Assembly (NCBI RefSeq): GCF_030731045.1
Contig: NZ_JAVALS010000003.1
Location: 223,672-287,671 of the forward strand
From: Arthrobacter horti
GTDB taxonomy: Bacteria; Actinomycetota; Actinomycetes; Actinomycetales; Micrococcaceae
Length of the DNA stretch: 64,000 nt
Reading direction: 5' to 3'
A program made the translations under genes and the position numbers. Within the stretch, counting starts at the first letter, position 1, and every line of letters begins with the position of its first letter. This document shows positions 39,823 to 48,444 of this stretch, piece by piece. The notes beneath the pieces were generated by a model. The model had not been told where the DNA came from and ran no database searches. It saw only the letters and a program-made list of their open reading frames with translations.

Positions 39823-42800
39823 ATGCACGACGACATCAACCTGACCACCGGACGGGTCAGGCGCGTCCTGATCGAACGCCTCTGGCCGGCCGTGTACCCG
39901 GACAGTGTGCCCCTGGACGTGGCCTGGAACGAGCTTCCCGGCGAGCCGGTCCCGCCCGCGGAGGGCCTGGCCCTGGAGTACACGCCGTACCGGGTGGGCA
40001 CCGTGTGGGGCGCCGCCTGGGGGACCACCTGGTTCCGCCTGCGTGGCCAGATTCCGGAGTCCTGGGCCGGGCGCCGCGTGGAACTCCTGGTTGACCTGGG
40101 CTTCGACACCAACATGACCGGCTTCCAGTGCGAAGGGCTGGTCTACACGCCCCAGGGCGAGCCCGTGAAGTCCATCAACCCGCGCAATCAGTGGCTCCTG
40201 GTGGCGGATCAGGCCCAGGGCGGTGAGGGGGTGGAGTACTTCATGGAGGCGGCGTCCAACCCGGTCCTCCTGGACTACCACCCGTTCCTGCCCACCCAGG
40301 AGGGCGACATCCGCACCTCCTCCCCGAAGAAGCTCTACACCACGCGCCGGATGGACCTGGCGCTCTTCGACGCCGAGGTTCACGAACTCTGCCTGGACCT
40401 GGAGGTCCTCTTCGAGCTCCAGGCCGAGCTGCCGGAGTCCTCGCCGCGCCGCATGCGGATCCTCCAGGGCCTGGACGACGCCCTGGACCGCGTGGACCTG
40501 CAGCGCATCTCCGCCACCGCCGCGGACGCCCGCGCCGTCCTGGCCCCTCTCCTGGAGCGCCCAGCCGAGGCCAGCGCCCACCGCGTCTCCGCGATCGGCC
40601 ATGCCCACATCGACTCCGCCTGGCTCTGGCCGCTGCGGGAAACCATCCGCAAGGTGGCCCGCACCTGCTCGTCCATGACTGAGCTGATCGGCCAGGAGCC
40701 GGACTTCCGCTATGGCATGTCCAGTGCACAGCAGTACAAGTGGCTCAAGGTCCACCGCCCCGAGGTGTACGCCAAGGTGAAGGACGCTGTCGCGGACGGC
40801 CGTTTCGTGCCGCTGGGCGGCATGTGGGTGGAGTCGGACACCGTGATGCCCAGCGGCGAGGCCCTGTCCCGGCAGTTCCTCTACGGCCAGTCCTTCTTCC
40901 GCGAGGAGTTCGGCGCCGCGTGCCAGGGCGTGTGGCTGCCGGACAGCTTCGGCTACTCCCCGGCCCTGCCGCAGCTCATGCGCCGCGCCGGCTTCGAGTG
41001 GTTCTTCACGCAGAAGATCTCCTGGAACCAGGTCAACAAGTTCCCGCACCACACCTTCAACTGGGAAGGCATCGACGGCTCCCGCATCTTCAGCCACTTC
41101 CCGCCCATGGACACCTACAACGCGCAGCTGTCCGGCGAGGAGATGGCCAAGGCGAGCCGCCAGTTCCGGGAGTCCCGGGTGGCCTCCGGCTCCATCGCAC
41201 CCGTCGGATGGGGCGACGGCGGCGGTGGCACCACGCGTGAGATGACCGGCAAGGCGCGCCGCCTGGCCGATCTGGAGGGCAGCGCCACGGTCCGCTGGGA
41301 GAACCCGGACGACTTCTTCGCCGCGGCCCGGGCCGAATTGCCCAAGCCGCCGGTCTGGGTGGGGGAGCTGTACCTGGAGCTCCATCGGGCCACGCTCACC
41401 AGCCAGCACCGCACCAAGCAGGGCAACCGCCGCCTGGAGCACCTCCTGGTGGAGGCCGAGCTGTGGAGCGCCACCGCAGCGGCACGCACCGGGTTCGCCT
41501 ATCCGCACGAGCAGCTCGACGCCCTCTGGGAAGACCTCCTGCTGCACCAGTTCCACGACATCCTGCCCGGCACCTCCATCGCCTGGGTGCACCGCGAGGC
41601 CGTGGAGACGTATCGCCGCCTCATCTCCCAGGCGGAAGCGCTCATTGATGCTGCCCTCGATGCGCTCGCGGGCGACGGCGGGCTGCCGCTCACGTTCAAC
41701 GCCGCCCCGTTCATGCGCGACGGCGTCGCTGCACTGGGTGCCTCGGCTGTGGTGAGCGACGCGGAGCCGGCGTCCGTCACGGAGGAGGCGCGCGGCGTCG
41801 TACTCCTCAACGGCGTGGTGGAGATCGTCCTGAACGCTGAGGGGCACATCGTCTCCGCCGTCGATCTGGCGAGCGGCCGCGACGCGATCCCCGCGGGCGC
41901 CGAGGCGAACGTGCTGCAGCTGCACCAGGACTTCCCGAACATGTGGGATGCCTGGGATGTGGACCGCTACTACCGCAACCGGGTCACCGATCTGCGCGAG
42001 CTCTCCTCTCTGACCGTGGAGGAGAGCGACGGCGAGGCGCGGGTGGTCCTGGAGCGCACCTTCTCCGGCTCCACCGTACGGCAGGTGCTGCGCCTGGCGG
42101 CAGGGTCCCGGACGCTGCGGATCGACCAGGAGACGGACTGGCACGAGACGGAGAAGTTCCTCAAGGTCGCCTTCCCGCTGGACGTCCGGGCCGAGCACAC
42201 CGCGGCGGAGACCCAGTTCGGCTTCAACAAGCGCGTCACGCACACCAACACCAGCTGGGAGGCGGCGAAGTTCGAGACCTCCATGCACCGGTACGTGCTG
42301 GCGGAGGAGCCCGGCTTCGGCGCGGCGCTGGTGACCGAGTCCAGCTATGGCTTCGACATGACGCGCGACGCTGACGACGACGCCGGCGTGACCACCACGC
42401 TGCGACTGTCCCTCCTGCGGGCGCCGCGCTTCCCGGACCCGGAGACGGATCAGGGCCCGCACAAGCACTCGTACGGCCTGGTGATCGGTGCGGACGCCCT
42501 CATCGCGACGCAGGAAGGCATCCACCTCAACAGCCCGGTCCGCACGCGTTCCGGCGCCGCGTCCGTGGAGCCGCTGGTCCGTATCGAGGGTGAAGGCGTG
42601 CTGGTGTCCTCCGTGAAGCTGGCCCACGACCGCTCCGGCGACCTGGTGGTCCGAGTCTATGAGCCGCAGGGCCGCCGCGCCGCCGCCGTGCTGCACGTGG
42701 ACCCGGCCTTCGGGAGTGGACGCGAGGTGAGCCTGATTGAGGACGAGTTGGTGGATGCGCCCGTCCTCACCGCTCCCGATGGCGGCGCTGAGCCGAGTGG

Positions 42801-42879
42801 ACAGACAAATCCGGGCGCCGGCGTCGCGCTCTCCCTGACGCCGTTCTCCGTGCGGACGTTCCGCTTCAGCAGGGTGTAG
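39823..42879 (+). CDS. GH38 alpha-mannosidase
   Basis: The product has 1018 residues, the usual size of bacterial GH38 enzymes. Zn ligands lie in IGHAHID (H260, H262, D264). The nucleophile Asp is in GMWVESDTVMPSGE, and DSFGYSPALPQLMRRAG and LLLHQFHDILPGTSI are other hallmark segments. The order is an N-terminal beta domain (1-240), the catalytic (beta/alpha)7 domain (250-520), a three-helix bundle (520-620) and C-terminal beta-sandwich domains. There is no signal peptide, so it acts on imported mannosides or oligosaccharides. The ribosome site is weak (TTAGAG). No transporter gene is adjacent. Confidence 0.94.
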   Translation: MHDDINLTTGRVRRVLIERLWPAVYPDSVPLDVAWNELPGEPVPPAEGLALEYTPYRVGTVWGAAWGTTWFRLRGQIPESWAGRRVELLVDLGFDTNMTGFQCEGLVYTPQGEPVKSINPRNQWLLVADQAQGGEGVEYFMEAASNPVLLDYHPFLPTQEGDIRTSSPKKLYTTRRMDLALFDAEVHELCLDLEVLFELQAELPESSPRRMRILQGLDDALDRVDLQRISATAADARAVLAPLLERPAEASAHRVSAIGHAHIDSAWLWPLRETIRKVARTCSSMTELIGQEPDFRYGMSSAQQYKWLKVHRPEVYAKVKDAVADGRFVPLGGMWVESDTVMPSGEALSRQFLYGQSFFREEFGAACQGVWLPDSFGYSPALPQLMRRAGFEWFFTQKISWNQVNKFPHHTFNWEGIDGSRIFSHFPPMDTYNAQLSGEEMAKASRQFRESRVASGSIAPVGWGDGGGGTTREMTGKARRLADLEGSATVRWENPDDFFAAARAELPKPPVWVGELYLELHRATLTSQHRTKQGNRRLEHLLVEAELWSATAAARTGFAYPHEQLDALWEDLLLHQFHDILPGTSIAWVHREAVETYRRLISQAEALIDAALDALAGDGGLPLTFNAAPFMRDGVAALGASAVVSDAEPASVTEEARGVVLLNGVVEIVLNAEGHIVSAVDLASGRDAIPAGAEANVLQLHQDFPNMWDAWDVDRYYRNRVTDLRELSSLTVEESDGEARVVLERTFSGSTVRQVLRLAAGSRTLRIDQETDWHETEKFLKVAFPLDVRAEHTAAETQFGFNKRVTHTNTSWEAAKFETSMHRYVLAEEPGFGAALVTESSYGFDMTRDADDDAGVTTTLRLSLLRAPRFPDPETDQGPHKHSYGLVIGADALIATQEGIHLNSPVRTRSGAASVEPLVRIEGEGVLVSSVKLAHDRSGDLVVRVYEPQGRRAAAVLHVDPAFGSGREVSLIEDELVDAPVLTAPDGGAEPSGQTNPGAGVALSLTPFSVRTFRFSRV

Positions 42880-42919
42880 GTCCTGCCACCCACACTCCCT
42901 CGCCACGCCATCCACCCCA

Positions 42920-42990
42920 GCCGAAACAGTGGGTTTCCGTTGAAACAGTGGTTTAAACCCACTGTTTCAACGGAAACCCACTGTTTCGGC
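42920..42990. repeat. Dispersed palindromic repeat, copy 2
   Basis: Arms 42920-42954 and 42955-42990 pair perfectly except for one bulged G. The core GAAACAGTGGGTTTCCG...GGTTTAAACC is shared with the copies at 29743 and 48257; the outermost three bases (GCC/GGC) differ but stay complementary. It lies between the mannosidase stop and the 5-oxoproline operon promoter. Confidence 0.93.
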
Positions 42991-43021
42991 GTATGTGGGT
43001 GAACTACCGCCACCCCCAGGA

Positions 43022-43032
43022 TTGTTCAACAA
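43022..43032. promoter_or_regulatory. GntR-type operator, upstream site
   Basis: TTGTTCAACAA is a perfect palindrome fitting the FadR-subfamily GntR consensus (TNGTNNNACNA). Its centre is 23 bases from that of the second site. Confidence 0.6.
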
Positions 43033-43036
43033 AGCC

Positions 43037-43066
43037 TTGCTCGATTGTTGAACAATCTTCTATGAT
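43037..43066 (+). promoter_or_regulatory. Promoter of the 5-oxoproline operon
   Basis: TTGCTC (43037-43042) and TATGAT (43061-43066) are 18 bases apart. The spacer is almost filled by the palindrome 43043-43057, so binding of a GntR repressor there would exclude RNA polymerase. Confidence 0.65.
43043..43057. promoter_or_regulatory. GntR-type operator inside the promoter spacer
   Basis: GATTGTTGAACAATC is a perfect 7-1-7 palindrome between the -35 and -10 boxes. The expected binder is the GntR protein encoded at the end of the cluster (48445-49125). Confidence 0.7.
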
Positions 43067-43142
43067 GTGAGTCACGCGGCCTCGTGAGGGCCGCCACGAT
43101 CAGCTCCTCTGGACCGCACGGTCCCGCCCGGAATGGACTCAC

Positions 43143-43856
43143 ATGCTAGTTCTCATCGGGGTTCTGCTGGTGATCATCGGCTTCGCCGTCCGCCTGAACC
43201 CACTCATCGTCGTCACCGTCTCGGGGATCGTGACCGCGCTGCTGGGCGGGATGAACCCGCTCCAGATCCTGGACGCCTTCGGCTCTGGATTCGCCAGCAG
43301 CCGCTCGGTCACCATCTTCGTGGTGGTCCTGCCGGTCATCGGCATCATCGAGTACTTCGGCCTGCAGGAACAGGCCAAGAACCTCATCAGCAAGCTCGCA
43401 AAGCTCACCGCGGGCCGCGTACTCCTGGCGTACCTGGCCATCCGCCAGCTCACCGCCGCGGTCGGCCTGACCGGCATCGGCGGCCACGCCCAGGCCGTCC
43501 GCCCCCTGGTCTTCCCCATGGCCGAGGGTGCCGCCATGCGCCGCTACGGGCACGTGCCGGAACACATCAAGGAGCGCATCAAGGGACACTCCGCCGCCGC
43601 GGACAACGTGGGCGTGTTCTTCGGCGAGGACGTCTTCGTGGCCGTCGGCTCGGTGGTCCTCATCACCACCTTCGTGGACACCACCTACCACCTCCAGCTC
43701 GAGCCGCTCCAGGTGGCGCTCTGGGCCATCCCCACCGCCATCGCGGCCTTCCTCATCCACGGCTTCCGCCTGCTCCGCCTGGACAAGCAGCTGGACAAGG
43801 AATACGCCCAGCTGACCGGACACGCCGCCACCGCCGACGCAGGGAGCGCCCAGTGA
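43143..43856 (+). CDS. DUF969 membrane protein (predicted 5-oxoproline transport component)
   Basis: The 237-residue product has about six membrane helices: MLVLIGVLLVIIGFAVRLNPLIVVTVSGIVTALLGG, a central VLLAYLAIRQLTAAVGLTGIGGHAQAVRPLVFPMAEGAA signature, and a C-terminal helix. DUF969 proteins occur beside DUF979 and, in many bacteria, beside pyroglutamyl peptidase or 5-oxoprolinase genes. A two-subunit carrier for 5-oxoproline or a related acid is therefore inferred, not shown. It is the first gene of the operon, 77 bases after the -10 box. The stop overlaps the next start (GTGA). Confidence 0.82.
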   Translation: MLVLIGVLLVIIGFAVRLNPLIVVTVSGIVTALLGGMNPLQILDAFGSGFASSRSVTIFVVVLPVIGIIEYFGLQEQAKNLISKLAKLTAGRVLLAYLAIRQLTAAVGLTGIGGHAQAVRPLVFPMAEGAAMRRYGHVPEHIKERIKGHSAAADNVGVFFGEDVFVAVGSVVLITTFVDTTYHLQLEPLQVALWAIPTAIAAFLIHGFRLLRLDKQLDKEYAQLTGHAATADAGSAQ

Positions 43857-44821
43857 TCAATGTCGAAGCCGTCTACTGGTTCATCGGAGCCCTCTTCATC
43901 CTCTGGGCGTCCCTCATCGCCGGGGACGCCAACCACCGGCACCGGATCGGCAGCTCAGCCTTCTGGGGCCTGCTGGGCCTCTGCTTCTTCTACGGCACCT
44001 GGGTCCAGAGCAAGCAGGCCCCGGCCTGGGTCCTGGGCATCGCCGTCCTGGTGCTCGTGGCCCTGGCCGCCACCGGTCAGCTGTCCGACGGCAAGGCCAA
44101 GTCCTCCACCGAACAGGAGCGCATCGCCTCCGCCAAGCGCTTCGGCAACAAGCTGTTCATCCCGGCCCTGGCGCTGCCCCTGGTGACCGTCATCCTCGTC
44201 CTTGCGGCGCCGTACCTGAAGATCGGCGCCACGCCGGTCCTGGACCCCAAGAACACCACCCTGGTGGCGCTGGCGATCGCAGCGATCGTGGCCGTCGTCA
44301 TCGCCGTCCTGCTCCTGAAGCCCAAGAACAAGCTGGCACCTGTGCTGGAGAGCCGCCGCATCCTCGAGTCCATCGGCTGGGCGGCCCTGCTGCCCCAGAT
44401 GCTCTCCACGCTCGGCATCCTGTTCACCCAGGCCGGCGTGGGCACGGCGGTGGGGACCATCACCGGCGCCATCCTGCCGCATGGAAACCTGCTCGCCGCC
44501 GTCGCGGTCTACTGCGTGGGCCTGTTCCTCTTCACCGTGCTCATGGGTAATGGCTTCGCGGCGTTCCCCATCATGACCGCGGCCATCGGCTGGCCGGTGC
44601 TCATCCAGGAGTTCCACGGCAACCCGGCCGTCGTGTTCGCCATCGGCATGCTCGCCGGCTTCTGCGGCACGCTCTGCACCCCCATGGCCGCCAACTTCAA
44701 CCTGGTCCCGTCCGCCCTGCTGGAGATGAAGAACCGCTACGGTGTCATCACGGCGCAGGTCGGCACGGCCATCCCGCTGCTGGTGGTCAACATCGGCCTC
44801 ATGTACTTCCTGGCATTCTGA
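43853..44821 (+). CDS. DUF979 membrane protein (partner of DUF969)
   Basis: The 322-residue product has nine to ten membrane helices. Characteristic segments are NVEAVYWFIGALFILWASLIAGDANHRHRIGSSAFWG, TLGILFTQAGVGTAVGTI and MLAGFCGTLCTPMAANFNLVPSALLEMKN, the last resembling re-entrant transport motifs of ion-transporter-like carriers. It starts at a GTG overlapping the DUF969 stop (GTGA), so the two subunits are made in concert, supporting a heteromeric carrier. The substrate is inferred from the downstream pxp genes. Confidence 0.82.
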   Translation: MINVEAVYWFIGALFILWASLIAGDANHRHRIGSSAFWGLLGLCFFYGTWVQSKQAPAWVLGIAVLVLVALAATGQLSDGKAKSSTEQERIASAKRFGNKLFIPALALPLVTVILVLAAPYLKIGATPVLDPKNTTLVALAIAAIVAVVIAVLLLKPKNKLAPVLESRRILESIGWAALLPQMLSTLGILFTQAGVGTAVGTITGAILPHGNLLAAVAVYCVGLFLFTVLMGNGFAAFPIMTAAIGWPVLIQEFHGNPAVVFAIGMLAGFCGTLCTPMAANFNLVPSALLEMKNRYGVITAQVGTAIPLLVVNIGLMYFLAF

Positions 44822-44834
44822 GAAAGGCCCCTTC

Positions 44835-45872
44835 ATGACGGACACGCTCTTCCCCGACGCCGCCGCACACTGCGCCGCCGTGGTCCTGGACAACCTCGGC
44901 CGGGCCTACCCCTACGCCTCGCACCACGTGGAACGGTCCCGCGAAGACCTCCACACCCCGGCCGAGCTGCACCCGGCCTTCCACACCTCCTTCGACTGGC
45001 ACTCCTGCGTCCACATGCACTGGCTGGGCGCGAGCGTCGTGGAAGCGGCTGCGAACGGTGAGGCCGAACTCCCCGAGGGGGTCCAGGAGCAGCTGCGCGC
45101 GGCGCTGGAGGCGAATCTGACCGAAGAGAACCTCGCCGTGGAAGCCGCTTATCTCCTGGACAACCCGTCCTGGGAGCGGCCGTACGGCTGGGCCTGGCTT
45201 CTCCGCCTGGCCGCCACGTGCAGCACCGCCCGGGACCCGCAGCTCCGCGAGTGGGGCCGCCGTCTGGAGGGCTGCGTGGACGCCGTCGCCACCCTCCTGA
45301 TCCGCTGGACCGCCACCGCCGAGCACCCCGTGCGGCACGGCCTGCACACCAACTCGGCCTTCGGGCTGTCCTATCTGCACACGGCCTTCCGCGCGCTGGG
45401 ACTCGAGGAAGCGGCGCTGGCCTGCGACGACGCCGGGCGGCGCTTCTTCGCGGACGACCGCGCCTGGGCCACGGAGTGGGAGCTCAGCGGCCAGGACTTC
45501 CTCTCCGCCGGCCTGAGCGAGGCCGATCTCATGCAGCGGCTGCTGCCCTCCGGCGAGTTCGCCCAGTGGCTCCACAGTTTCCTCCCGCGGCTGCACGCTG
45601 AGTCCCGGATGCTCGCCGTCGTGGGCGTGGCCGACGAGAGTGACGGCTACATGGTCCACCTCCACGGCCTCAACCTCACCCGCGCCGGGCAGCTGGCCCG
45701 CGTGGCCGCCGCACTGCCCGCGGAGGACGCCCTGCGCCCGGTGCTGCGCGCCGCCGTCGAGCCCCTCTTCCGCGCCGGCATGCACGGCCTGGCCAGCGGC
45801 GACTTCATGTCCACGCACTGGCTGGCCAGCTTCGCCTGGGACGCCCGCGAATCCATCGGGGCCCTGGCTTGA
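44835..45872 (+). CDS. DUF2891 family protein
   Basis: This is a 345-residue soluble protein. Visible features are [18 protein letters not shown] near residues 50-67, with two His and a Cys that could bind metal or substrate, and [18 protein letters not shown] and [17 protein letters not shown] further on. The pattern of paired helices resembles alpha/alpha-toroid enzymes, but I cannot assign a reaction. It lies inside the 5-oxoproline cluster, 13 bases after DUF979, and overlaps the pxpA start (TTGA). A hydrolase or epimerase preparing a pyroglutamyl compound is possible but unsupported by motif. Confidence 0.8.
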   Translation: MTDTLFPDAAAHCAAVVLDNLGRAYPYASHHVERSREDLHTPAELHPAFHTSFDWHSCVHMHWLGASVVEAAANGEAELPEGVQEQLRAALEANLTEENLAVEAAYLLDNPSWERPYGWAWLLRLAATCSTARDPQLREWGRRLEGCVDAVATLLIRWTATAEHPVRHGLHTNSAFGLSYLHTAFRALGLEEAALACDDAGRRFFADDRAWATEWELSGQDFLSAGLSEADLMQRLLPSGEFAQWLHSFLPRLHAESRMLAVVGVADESDGYMVHLHGLNLTRAGQLARVAAALPAEDALRPVLRAAVEPLFRAGMHGLASGDFMSTHWLASFAWDARESIGALA

Positions 45873-46624
45873 GCGTCATCGACCTGAACAGCGACGTCGG
45901 GGAGTCGTTCGGCAACTGGAGCTTCGGGGACGACGCCGCGATCCTGGCGAGCGTCTCCAGCGCCAATGTGGCGTGCGGCTTCCATGCGGGCGACCCGGTG
46001 GGCATCCGCGCCACCGTCCGGGCCGCCGTGCGGACCGGGACCACCGTGGGCGCGCACCCCGGGTACCGGGACCTGGCCGGTTTCGGGCGCCGTTTCATCG
46101 ACATGGACCCGGGCGAACTGCGGGATGATGTGATCTACCAGATCGGTGCGCTGCAGGCCCTGGCCCGGGCCGAGGGCACCACTGTCCGTTACGTGAAGCC
46201 GCACGGGGCGCTATACAACACGATCGTGCACCACGAGGTGCAGGCGCAGGCCGTGGTGGACGCCGTTCGGGCCGTGGACTCCGCCCTGCCGATGCTGGTC
46301 CTCCCGGGTTCCGTGGTGGAGCGGCGGGCCGCCGAGGCCGGGCTGCGCACCGTGGCCGAGGCTTTCGCGGACCGCGCCTACCGGCCGGACGGCACGCTGG
46401 TGCCGCGCAGCCAGCAGGGCGCCGTCCTGCATGACATGGACCAGATCCTGGAACACGTGTTCCGCCTGGTGGACGGGGCCGTCCGGGCCGTGGACGGCAC
46501 CGTGCTGCCCGTGAACGCCGGGAGCATCTGCGTGCACGGCGACAGCCCTGGAGCCGTCGCCATGGCCGAGAACATCCACCGTGAACTGACCGCACAGGGC
46601 GTCACCGTTCAGAGTTTCGCCTGA
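45869..46624 (+). CDS. pxpA: 5-oxoprolinase subunit PxpA (LamB/YcsF family)
   Basis: The product has 251 residues. The family opening [23 protein letters not shown], followed by [49 protein letters not shown] and C-terminal [15 protein letters not shown], identify PxpA with its conserved Asp/His residues. With PxpB and PxpC it forms the ATP-dependent prokaryotic 5-oxoprolinase, which opens 5-oxo-L-proline to L-glutamate. The start is TTG overlapping the previous stop (TTGA), showing coupling. Confidence 0.93.
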   Translation: MSVIDLNSDVGESFGNWSFGDDAAILASVSSANVACGFHAGDPVGIRATVRAAVRTGTTVGAHPGYRDLAGFGRRFIDMDPGELRDDVIYQIGALQALARAEGTTVRYVKPHGALYNTIVHHEVQAQAVVDAVRAVDSALPMLVLPGSVVERRAAEAGLRTVAEAFADRAYRPDGTLVPRSQQGAVLHDMDQILEHVFRLVDGAVRAVDGTVLPVNAGSICVHGDSPGAVAMAENIHRELTAQGVTVQSFA

Positions 46625-46625
46625 C

Positions 46626-48236
46626 ATGGGACGACTGCTGGGACTGCGCCGTGCGGGGGACCGTGCCGTGCTCGCCGAACTGGACAGCCTGGACGCCGTG
46701 CTGGCACTCCAGGCGGGGCTCCTCGCCGAGCCGCCGGCCGGCGTCGTCGACGTCGTGGCCGCCGCCCGCACCGTGCTGGTGACCGTCGGCCTGCCGCGCG
46801 CGCTCGCCGGCGTTGCAGAACGCATCCGCGCGGTCGACCTGTCCGCGCCGCCGGTGACCGCCGGGCGGCTGGTCACCGTGGAGGTGGTGTACGACGGCGA
46901 GGACCTGGCCGACGTCGCGCGGCTCACCGGGGTGAGTGCGGAGGCCGTGGTGGCCGCGCATACGGCGGCCGAGTGGACGGCGGCGTTCGGCGGCTTCGCG
47001 CCAGGCTTCGCGTATCTGTCTGCGCCCGGCGTCGTGCCGGTGCCGCGCCGGACGTCCCCGCGCACCCGAGTCCCGGCGGGATCCGTGGCCCTGGCGGGCG
47101 AGTACTCGGCCGTGTACCCGAATGACTCTCCGGGCGGCTGGCAGCTGATCGGCCGGACCGGTGCCGCGCTGTGGGACCCGTCGCGGGAGGAGCCCGCGCT
47201 CATCCAGGCCGGGGACCGGGTGCGGTTCACGGCCGTGCGCGAGGTGGTTTCCGCGGTGTCCGCCGTGACCAGCGCGGACTCCGGGCCTGTCGCGCTGGAG
47301 GTCCTGGCGCCCGGGCTGCAGACCCTGATCCAGGACCTGGGCCGCCCCGGGCATGCGTCCTCCGGGGTGAGCGAGTCCGGTGCGATGGACCGCGGCGCCC
47401 TCAAACGCGCCAACCGCATGGTGGGCAATCCGGCCGGCTCTCCGGGCCTGGAGACCCTCCTCGGCGGTCTTCGCCTGCGGGCCGCGGAAGATGTGATCCT
47501 GGCGGTGACCGGCGCGCGGGTGCCACTCACCATCACCACGGCCGAGGGCGCCGAGGCCTCCGTGGCCATGGACTGCCCGTTCCCGTTGCTGGCCGGGGAG
47601 TCCCTGGAGCTCGGAATGGCCGACGCCGGTCTGCGCAGCTATGTGGCCGTGCGCGCCGGAGTACGGGCGGAGACCGTTCTGGGCAGCGCGGCGAGCGATG
47701 TGCTGTCCGGGCTGGGGCCTTCGCCGGTGGCTGCCGGGACGCGGCTCGGGGTGCTGTGCGATTCGATCTCCGGAGCGGTGGGTTCTCCCGAGGCGCCCGC
47801 ACCCTTGCCCGGTGCGGTGACTGAGCTCCGCGTGGTGCCGGGCCCGCGGGCCGAGTGGTTCACGGACGAGTCCGTGGAGGCGTTTTTCTCGCAGGAATGG
47901 AAGGTGACGGCCGAGTCCAACCGGGTGGGGATCCGGTTGGCCGGTGAGTGGGCCGACGGCGGCGAGGGTCCCGGGCGGAGCGGATCGAGGCCGGGGAGCC
48001 GACGGGGATTGACCCGGGCCGTGGACGGTGAGCTGCAGAGTGAGGGCACCGTGCGGGGCGCCGTGCAGGTGCCCGCGTCCGGGCTGCCCCTGGTGTTCAT
48101 GGCGGACCACCCGGTGACGGGCGGGTACCCGGTGATCGGTGTGGTCCTGGATGCGGACCAGGACCGGATGGCGCAGCTGCCGCCCGGGAGCGCGGTGCGG
48201 TTCGTCCGGGCCGAGGATGGCGGCTGTGAGCTCTGA
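46626..48236 (+). CDS. pxpBC: Fused 5-oxoprolinase subunits PxpB-PxpC
   Basis: This is a single 536-residue protein. Residues 1-200 match PxpB (KipI-like): FGGFAPGFAYLSAP and RRTSPRTRVPAGSVALAGEYSAVYPNDSPGGW. Residues 220-536 match PxpC (KipA-like/biotin-dependent carboxylase fold): VLAPGLQTLIQDLGRPGHASSGVSESGAMD and C-terminal VFMADHPVTGGYPVIG. In E. coli the two are separate genes; fusions are common in actinobacteria. An acidic/Gly insertion (GGEGPGRSGSRPGSRRG) interrupts the C-terminal part. It starts one base after the pxpA stop. Confidence 0.92.
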   Translation: MGRLLGLRRAGDRAVLAELDSLDAVLALQAGLLAEPPAGVVDVVAAARTVLVTVGLPRALAGVAERIRAVDLSAPPVTAGRLVTVEVVYDGEDLADVARLTGVSAEAVVAAHTAAEWTAAFGGFAPGFAYLSAPGVVPVPRRTSPRTRVPAGSVALAGEYSAVYPNDSPGGWQLIGRTGAALWDPSREEPALIQAGDRVRFTAVREVVSAVSAVTSADSGPVALEVLAPGLQTLIQDLGRPGHASSGVSESGAMDRGALKRANRMVGNPAGSPGLETLLGGLRLRAAEDVILAVTGARVPLTITTAEGAEASVAMDCPFPLLAGESLELGMADAGLRSYVAVRAGVRAETVLGSAASDVLSGLGPSPVAAGTRLGVLCDSISGAVGSPEAPAPLPGAVTELRVVPGPRAEWFTDESVEAFFSQEWKVTAESNRVGIRLAGEWADGGEGPGRSGSRPGSRRGLTRAVDGELQSEGTVRGAVQVPASGLPLVFMADHPVTGGYPVIGVVLDADQDRMAQLPPGSAVRFVRAEDGGCEL

Positions 48237-48256
48237 GGGCCGCGTTCCGAGGCCAC

Positions 48257-48339
48257 CCCTCCCGTGAAACAGTGGGTTTCCGTTGAAACAGTGGTTTAAA
48301 CCCACTGTCTCAGCGCAAACCCACTGTTTCACGGGAGGG
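48257..48339. repeat. Dispersed palindromic repeat, copy 3
   Basis: Arms 48257-48297 and 48298-48339 pair with a few mismatches and one bulge. The core matches the copies at 29743 and 42920; here the outer stem is extended by CCCTCCCGT/ACGGGAGGG. It lies 20 bases after the pxpBC stop and before the regulator gene, where it may terminate the operon. Confidence 0.92.
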
Positions 48340-48444
48340 CGAGCCGGGGACCAGGGTCTCGGGGCGGGCCCGCAGCAGCGGCGGGGTGGGTCGCAGCGTG
48401 ACGGCGATGCCGGGATGCCCCGGCCTGGAACATAAGGTGGGCGT

